Assembly (NCBI GenBank): GCA_021325675.1
Contig: JAJTCM010000002.1
Coordinates: forward strand, 1 to 64,000
Reading direction: 5' to 3'
Source: Crocinitomicaceae bacterium
Lineage (GTDB): Bacteria > Bacteroidota > Bacteroidia > Flavobacteriales_D > Crocinitomicaceae
Length of the DNA stretch: 64,000 bases
Part shown: positions 60,027-64,000 of the stretch, one piece after another
Position numbering within the stretch: the first letter of the stretch is position 1
How the letters are laid out: the number at the start of each line of letters is the position of its first letter
Program-made: the position numbers and the translations under genes
Notes under the pieces: generated by a model
Databases searched by the model: none
What the model saw: the letters and a program-made list of their open reading frames with translations, nothing else
Told to the model about the DNA's origin: nothing

Positions 60027-60677
60027 ATGGAAAAAATTAATCTGGCAATTGCTGATGATCATGCTATGATAATGGAAGGACTTTCTTCAATACTTGAAAA
60101 TGAACCCAATTTTCAAATAACTCAAAAAGCTAAAAATGGCAAAGAGCTTATTGAACAGGTTTTAATTGCAAAAGTTAAACCCGACATTATTTTGATGGAT
60201 ATAGAAATGCCGATCATGAATGGATTTGTTGCATCTGAACAAATTGTTCAATTGTTACCAGAAATAAAAATCATATACATGACTAGCCATATATCAAAAC
60301 TTCATATTGAAAAGGCCATCGCTACTCATGCAAATGCTTATATACCTAAAGACTCGAACTGTGAAACCTTAATTCGGGCGATCAAAAATGTTTCCGTTAA
60401 AGGAATTCACCAAAATGATTACTTCAATTTCAATCTGATTTATGAAGTAATCGGTAAACGGAAGAACACGGACTTAATTGGTCAACTAAGCAGCCAGGAG
60501 AAAGAATTTATACGTTTGACTTGCCAGGAAAAAGACATGGAAGAAATCGCTAAAGATATGGGGATAAAAATTTCTACTGCCCGCACCTATCGACAGCGGA
60601 TTTTAGATAAAATAGGAGCTAAAAAGACTGCCGGAATAATTATTTATGCTTTTCAGAAAAAACTTTTTCAGAACTAA
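60027..60677 (+). CDS. NarL/FixJ-type response regulator (orphan)
   Basis: 216 residues. Receiver domain (about 1-120): acidic pair D10-D11, phosphoacceptor D58 in IILMDIEMPIMNG, T/S85-type switch (MTSH) and K108 (IPKDSN). C-terminal LuxR-type helix-turn-helix (about 150-210; LSSQEKEFIRLTCQEKDMEEIAKDMGIKISTARTYRQRILDKIG). No histidine kinase is in the window, so its partner is elsewhere. It has the AT-rich composition of the island. Confidence 0.9.
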   Translation: MEKINLAIADDHAMIMEGLSSILENEPNFQITQKAKNGKELIEQVLIAKVKPDIILMDIEMPIMNGFVASEQIVQLLPEIKIIYMTSHISKLHIEKAIATHANAYIPKDSNCETLIRAIKNVSVKGIHQNDYFNFNLIYEVIGKRKNTDLIGQLSSQEKEFIRLTCQEKDMEEIAKDMGIKISTARTYRQRILDKIGAKKTAGIIIYAFQKKLFQN

Positions 60678-60996
60678 TCTCTCTAAAACCAAGGCTTTTG
60701 CGACATAAAAGCACGTATAACTACCTGCTTGTCGTTGTTTTTTAGTATTGCACAAGCTATTTCTATATTAGAAATTTGCTGCCATGGAAAAAGTTAAATG
60801 TAATTATACCCCCGAAAATGGGGTACGGTTCAGACCTTCCGAAAAAGAGGATTGTTTTATAAAGAAAAAGTGCGTTACTTTGCCACGCAAAAAATATGTA
60901 TGCTAAACTCAGGTTTTGCAAACAACATTTTTCACCCAAATCACGTTCACTATAGAAAGATTGAAAAAGTTAAATTACCACTTGAACACTATCACA
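60678..60996. other. Intergenic region between the response regulator and the RHS gene
   Basis: 319 bases without a convincing gene. A small hairpin TACCCC/GGGGTA lies at 60807-60825. A 40-codon open frame from 60784 is not supported. No clear TAnnTTTG box for the RHS gene was found (TTACTTTG, one mismatch, near 60876). The junction between island and host composition seems to fall here. Confidence 0.4.
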
Positions 60997-63900
60997 ATGA
61001 AAAAGAATTTCATTTTAGGTCTGGGCTTATTCTTAGCCGGAACTTTCAGCACACAAGCACAAATCGTAGGAGGCACCGGAAACTCGGAAATGACTCCAAA
61101 AGCAGCCGAACCAAGCAAATTAACTACAGGCAATTTCCAGGGAGATGTTAATTTATTTACCGGCGATTACAATACCAGTTACCCCCTGGGAACAGTCGCT
61201 ACTCCATCCGGCTTAAGTTTTACTTTAACATACAGCTATTCCAGTGCTTTCACGATTGGCGCTACACCACAGGTATTTCGTGGAATACCTTATGGCGAAG
61301 GCTGGAACTTAAATATTCCGACCATTTCTGTTGAAACGGATGTGTTCAATAATTTTGCTTCACAAGCCGTGTGCGACGAAGGAGGTACTTTGGGAACGCC
61401 CTTGCATTATACCGCAACTGGAGCAGGGAAAGAAGGTGACGTTTACTGGCTTTCGCCGGAAATCAATATTCCCGGAGTTGCCAGCGGTAGAGGTGTTTTT
61501 AAATACGTAGATGTCGCAGACGATAAAACCCCGGTATTTGTGCTCAATGAATTCGAAAACCCGGTTGAAATCCGTTTTAAATCAGGGAGGTGGGAAGTTT
61601 TGGTATCAGACGGTACAAAATATGTTTTCTCCAAAGCGATCAAATCAGTAAGAGCTCCATCCAACGCCCGAACCTTATTTTACAATCGCAATGACCTGTC
61701 AACAAATAACGCTGTATCGGATCGCTATTTGTTTGACGAATTGAATTCAGACGTGGTAAACAATATGATGCCTAAAGAATCGTATAATGTGTGGTATTGT
61801 GAGCAAATTACAAACCTGAATTATTACCAGCAAACCATTAGCTTTGTTTATGACACCTACGGGGCATTCAATTATTACCAGGAATTTTTACAACCGGCTT
61901 TCAAGCAAGCTTTGGCTGAGTTTGGAACTGTTTCTACATTTGCTTTTGATGCTGATTTTACAGTATATACAGACCTGGTATTAAAAGAAGTTGTTTCATC
62001 AGCGCCGCGTACGCCAATTGATAAATTGGTGTTGAATTACAAAACCAATGGCTTTGCCCTGACCCAATCGGAAGCGATTGATTTTCGCCAGGACCTGAAT
62101 GCTGTCAGAATAGATTCCTTATACACGGCAACTCCTGTTTATTCAAGTGGGGCAGCTAACCAGTTTAACGGCTGGAAACGGTACAACCATTGCGAAAAAA
62201 CAGGCTCTCCATCAAGCATGTCAGGAAGTTCAAACCCTTATCAAAGCTCCAATGGCTTTTTTCGTGATTTCGTTCCATCTGTTAACAAAATCCCATTCGA
62301 CCATGGTTACCTGGAAAGTGAACGAATTCCGTCTGCGGAGCTTTTTCCGGGTGATATTTATGAAATCAGGACAAGGCTTACCCGGAATAACAATGATGAA
62401 ACCATGGGAAATGGAACATTGGATATCGCTGTTGTTACGGGAAATTATGAAAGCAACTATGCTTCACCAAACGGTGCAACTATATCAGATGCAGGCAATA
62501 ATATTTCCTCTGAAAACTATAATAAAATCAGGGGAATTGAATTGTATTCTACTTTCAATATGGCCCTGAAATGGCAAATGTCAAATGGGGAGAATGCAAA
62601 GCAAACCTCCAACTTTTTTGTCATGCCCAATATTCCGGAAAGTTTCAAAGGAATTAATATCCAGGTTGGTCCGGGAAATTCGGATACTGATTACGGCTAC
62701 AACACCCAATCACAATTTTACAATGATTTCCTGCTTCGCGAAAATAACACTACGGTACACTATAATGCTGTTGTTCCTTATTCGTTTGTAACACTGGGAA
62801 GCGGCTTGAAATCCGCAGCAACTATTCCCCATAATTTTGGAGTTGGCTTGCCGTGGAGTAACATGCTCCCTTTAGTGAAACGAATGGCGCAGTCCATTCC
62901 GCAGGTAACGGAAAATATATTTGAGCCGATCCATCCTTATTTTGATTTCTGGTGGACCCATAATGCGCAGGATATCGCTAATGGGAATAACAGGCCTACC
63001 AAATTTGATAACCAGACATTCCTGGACGAATTTGAGCTGATCCGCTATTCTAAGAACCCGTTTATGTTGGAAAGCGTTGAGATGTACCATTTGAACGGTG
63101 ACGAACAAGCAGGTGGATGGGTGCTGACAGGTAAAAAGCAATTCACATACGATGTCAACCGTATTCAGATGGCCGAAAACTTTGCTTACCCTTCAAATGA
63201 TAATGTTGCCCGCCCGCTGTATCTCAATTCCCATTTCCAGGTACAAATTCTATTAAAAAGTATCAGTGAAGTGCCGATTGATTACAATTATACAGCAAAC
63301 GATACAACTTTGCTGCAAACGACCTTTTTTGGCTATGAGAAATTTATCAAAGACGTAACGACTTACTATAAGCTATTGCCAAACACGGGATACCCGGGTA
63401 TGGTGCTGAACACGGTGGTAAACCCTTTGGGTGGGATCACCAGGATCATATATTACAATTACAACAATGCCCTGACGTATTCCAATTTTAATTTCACCCG
63501 CCCTCAATCTTGTGGAAACCCAACGCCTCCTTATGGTTATAGCGAAGTAGTGGATGTTCATCCCGTAGTGCATTATATTGTTGAGAACGACCAGGACAAC
63601 CGGGATTTGACCCAGTTTTCCAATCATCCGCTTTCAAACAGGACGGAGTATATTTTTGATAATAGCACCGTTACCGCAATTGATAAAAAACTGAATTACA
63701 CAAACAATTCCTTCCGCAACCGGAGCAACCATAATAATTATACAGGATTCGGGAAGGTAATTGTAAAAACCGCCAAATTGAATTCCGGGGAACAAAACGA
63801 AACCCATTATGAGCATTTCACGGACCTGGATCCTGATCCACTGGACCCTGATCTAAGCGAATTGGAAAAGTACCTCTATTTCGGAAAAATGAAATCCATT

Positions 63901-64000
63901 AAAAGTTATGATTCAGATGGGAAAATCCATGAGGAAAAATTATATCGTTACGAAAATACCCTTGCTTTTGAGAACGGTTATCTGCGCCCGAACCCTTACC
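60997..64000 (+). CDS. N-terminal part of a giant secreted RHS-type protein (3' end outside window)
   Basis: The frame is open from ATG 60997 to the right edge: 1001 codons, no stop. Signal peptide MKKNFILGLGLFLAGTFSTQAQ. The segment VNLFTGDYNTSYPLGTVATPSGLSFTLTYSYSSAF is the usual entrance to Bacteroidota RHS/YD-repeat shells (normally F.G..NV.IPL.....G...P..L.Y.S). The visible part precedes the YD repeats. The C-terminus, which would show a toxin or polymorphic tip, is not in the window. Its function is therefore open: adhesin, insecticidal-type or polymorphic toxin are all possible. Confidence 0.8.
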   Translation, partial: MKKNFILGLGLFLAGTFSTQAQIVGGTGNSEMTPKAAEPSKLTTGNFQGDVNLFTGDYNTSYPLGTVATPSGLSFTLTYSYSSAFTIGATPQVFRGIPYGEGWNLNIPTISVETDVFNNFASQAVCDEGGTLGTPLHYTATGAGKEGDVYWLSPEINIPGVASGRGVFKYVDVADDKTPVFVLNEFENPVEIRFKSGRWEVLVSDGTKYVFSKAIKSVRAPSNARTLFYNRNDLSTNNAVSDRYLFDELNSDVVNNMMPKESYNVWYCEQITNLNYYQQTISFVYDTYGAFNYYQEFLQPAFKQALAEFGTVSTFAFDADFTVYTDLVLKEVVSSAPRTPIDKLVLNYKTNGFALTQSEAIDFRQDLNAVRIDSLYTATPVYSSGAANQFNGWKRYNHCEKTGSPSSMSGSSNPYQSSNGFFRDFVPSVNKIPFDHGYLESERIPSAELFPGDIYEIRTRLTRNNNDETMGNGTLDIAVVTGNYESNYASPNGATISDAGNNISSENYNKIRGIELYSTFNMALKWQMSNGENAKQTSNFFVMPNIPESFKGINIQVGPGNSDTDYGYNTQSQFYNDFLLRENNTTVHYNAVVPYSFVTLGSGLKSAATIPHNFGVGLPWSNMLPLVKRMAQSIPQVTENIFEPIHPYFDFWWTHNAQDIANGNNRPTKFDNQTFLDEFELIRYSKNPFMLESVEMYHLNGDEQAGGWVLTGKKQFTYDVNRIQMAENFAYPSNDNVARPLYLNSHFQVQILLKSISEVPIDYNYTANDTTLLQTTFFGYEKFIKDVTTYYKLLPNTGYPGMVLNTVVNPLGGITRIIYYNYNNALTYSNFNFTRPQSCGNPTPPYGYSEVVDVHPVVHYIVENDQDNRDLTQFSNHPLSNRTEYIFDNSTVTAIDKKLNYTNNSFRNRSNHNNYTGFGKVIVKTAKLNSGEQNETHYEHFTDLDPDPLDPDLSELEKYLYFGKMKSIKSYDSDGKIHEEKLYRYENTLAFENGYLRPNPY

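Larger units (their letters stand above)
53632..60677. mobile_element. AT-rich accessory island with integrase (extent approximate)
   Basis: The region is visibly more AT-rich than its flanks, begins at the truncated ORF6N gene, and carries a tyrosine integrase, an excisionase-like HTH, three unrecognised genes, iteron-like repeats, an XRE regulator, a response regulator and a lone nuclease-like gene. I found no flanking direct repeat by eye, so the att sites and exact ends are unknown. The integrase module proper spans about 55214-59571. Confidence 0.55.

Noticed and set aside
60784-60906. 40-codon open frame with four cysteines before the RHS gene
   Set aside because: No promoter, no signal peptide, no recognisable motif; such short frames are expected by chance in AT-rich DNA.
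1-64000. tRNA, rRNA or riboswitch genes
   Set aside because: No TPsiC-arm-like words in cloverleaf context, no rRNA blocks and no recognised riboswitch core were seen on reading; a covariance-model scan would be needed to exclude weak cases.

Overview
The window is chromosomal DNA from a member of the Bacteroidota, most likely order Flavobacteriales and possibly Crocinitomicaceae-like; the family placement is a guess. The evidence is four proteins ending in type A type IX secretion (T9SS) sorting domains, SprB-like and CHU_C-type Ig-like repeats, Bacteroidota-restricted families (DUF3822, DUF4403, DUF4159, DUF5723), TAnnTTTG -7 promoter boxes, and no obvious Shine-Dalgarno sites. No rRNA, tRNA or CRISPR array was seen.

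Layout. 1-9430: two adjacent giant secreted T9SS proteins, the first cut by the left edge and made mostly of tandem Ig-like repeats. 9698-14335: rod-shape cluster mreC-mreD-mrdA-rodA, without mreB. 14499-20981 (minus): thiolase, lipoprotein, DUF5723 barrel-like protein, SPFH protein and a T9SS propeller protein. 21195-30795: TPR protein and a PorE-like OmpA protein, icd, a DUF4403 lipoprotein pair, a second OmpA protein, a TPR protein and a small T9SS protein. 30943-35755: RecD/Dda-like helicase, then DUF3822-rsmD-coaD and a thioredoxin-fold protein. 35888-42835 (minus): tetR-tolC-adaptor-RND pump operon with a second, paralogous tetR downstream and a clear operator. 43081-47852: lipoprotein, half-size TauE-like permease, M20 amidohydrolase, S74 protein, secreted zincin and HutD-like protein. 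47899-53258: holA-rsmE-DUF4159-rluA operon, divergent HSDR_N nuclease-domain gene, YdeI-like protein, Cys/Lys-rich exported peptide and psd.

53308-60677 is an accessory island, more AT-rich by eye than its surroundings. At its left edge is a 5'-truncated ORF6N gene. It carries a lone PD-(D/E)XK nuclease-like gene, a tyrosine integrase with an excisionase-like HTH gene, three unrecognised genes (coiled-coil, glycine-rich hydrophobic, helical), four iteron-like direct repeats of 21-22 bp, and a divergent XRE regulator / orphan NarL-type response regulator pair. From 60997 to the right edge runs the N-terminal third or so of an RHS-type secreted giant protein.

The most interesting material is the island (candidate small integrative element with iterons plus a possible single-gene defence nuclease). 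Other points of interest are TAnnTTTG boxes only 4-7 nt upstream of several start codons, which suggests leaderless transcripts; several families of dispersed intergenic inverted repeats; a duplicated TetR pair around an efflux operon; and a repeat-mediated in-frame deletion in the adhesin. All family calls are from reading the sequence; no database search was possible.
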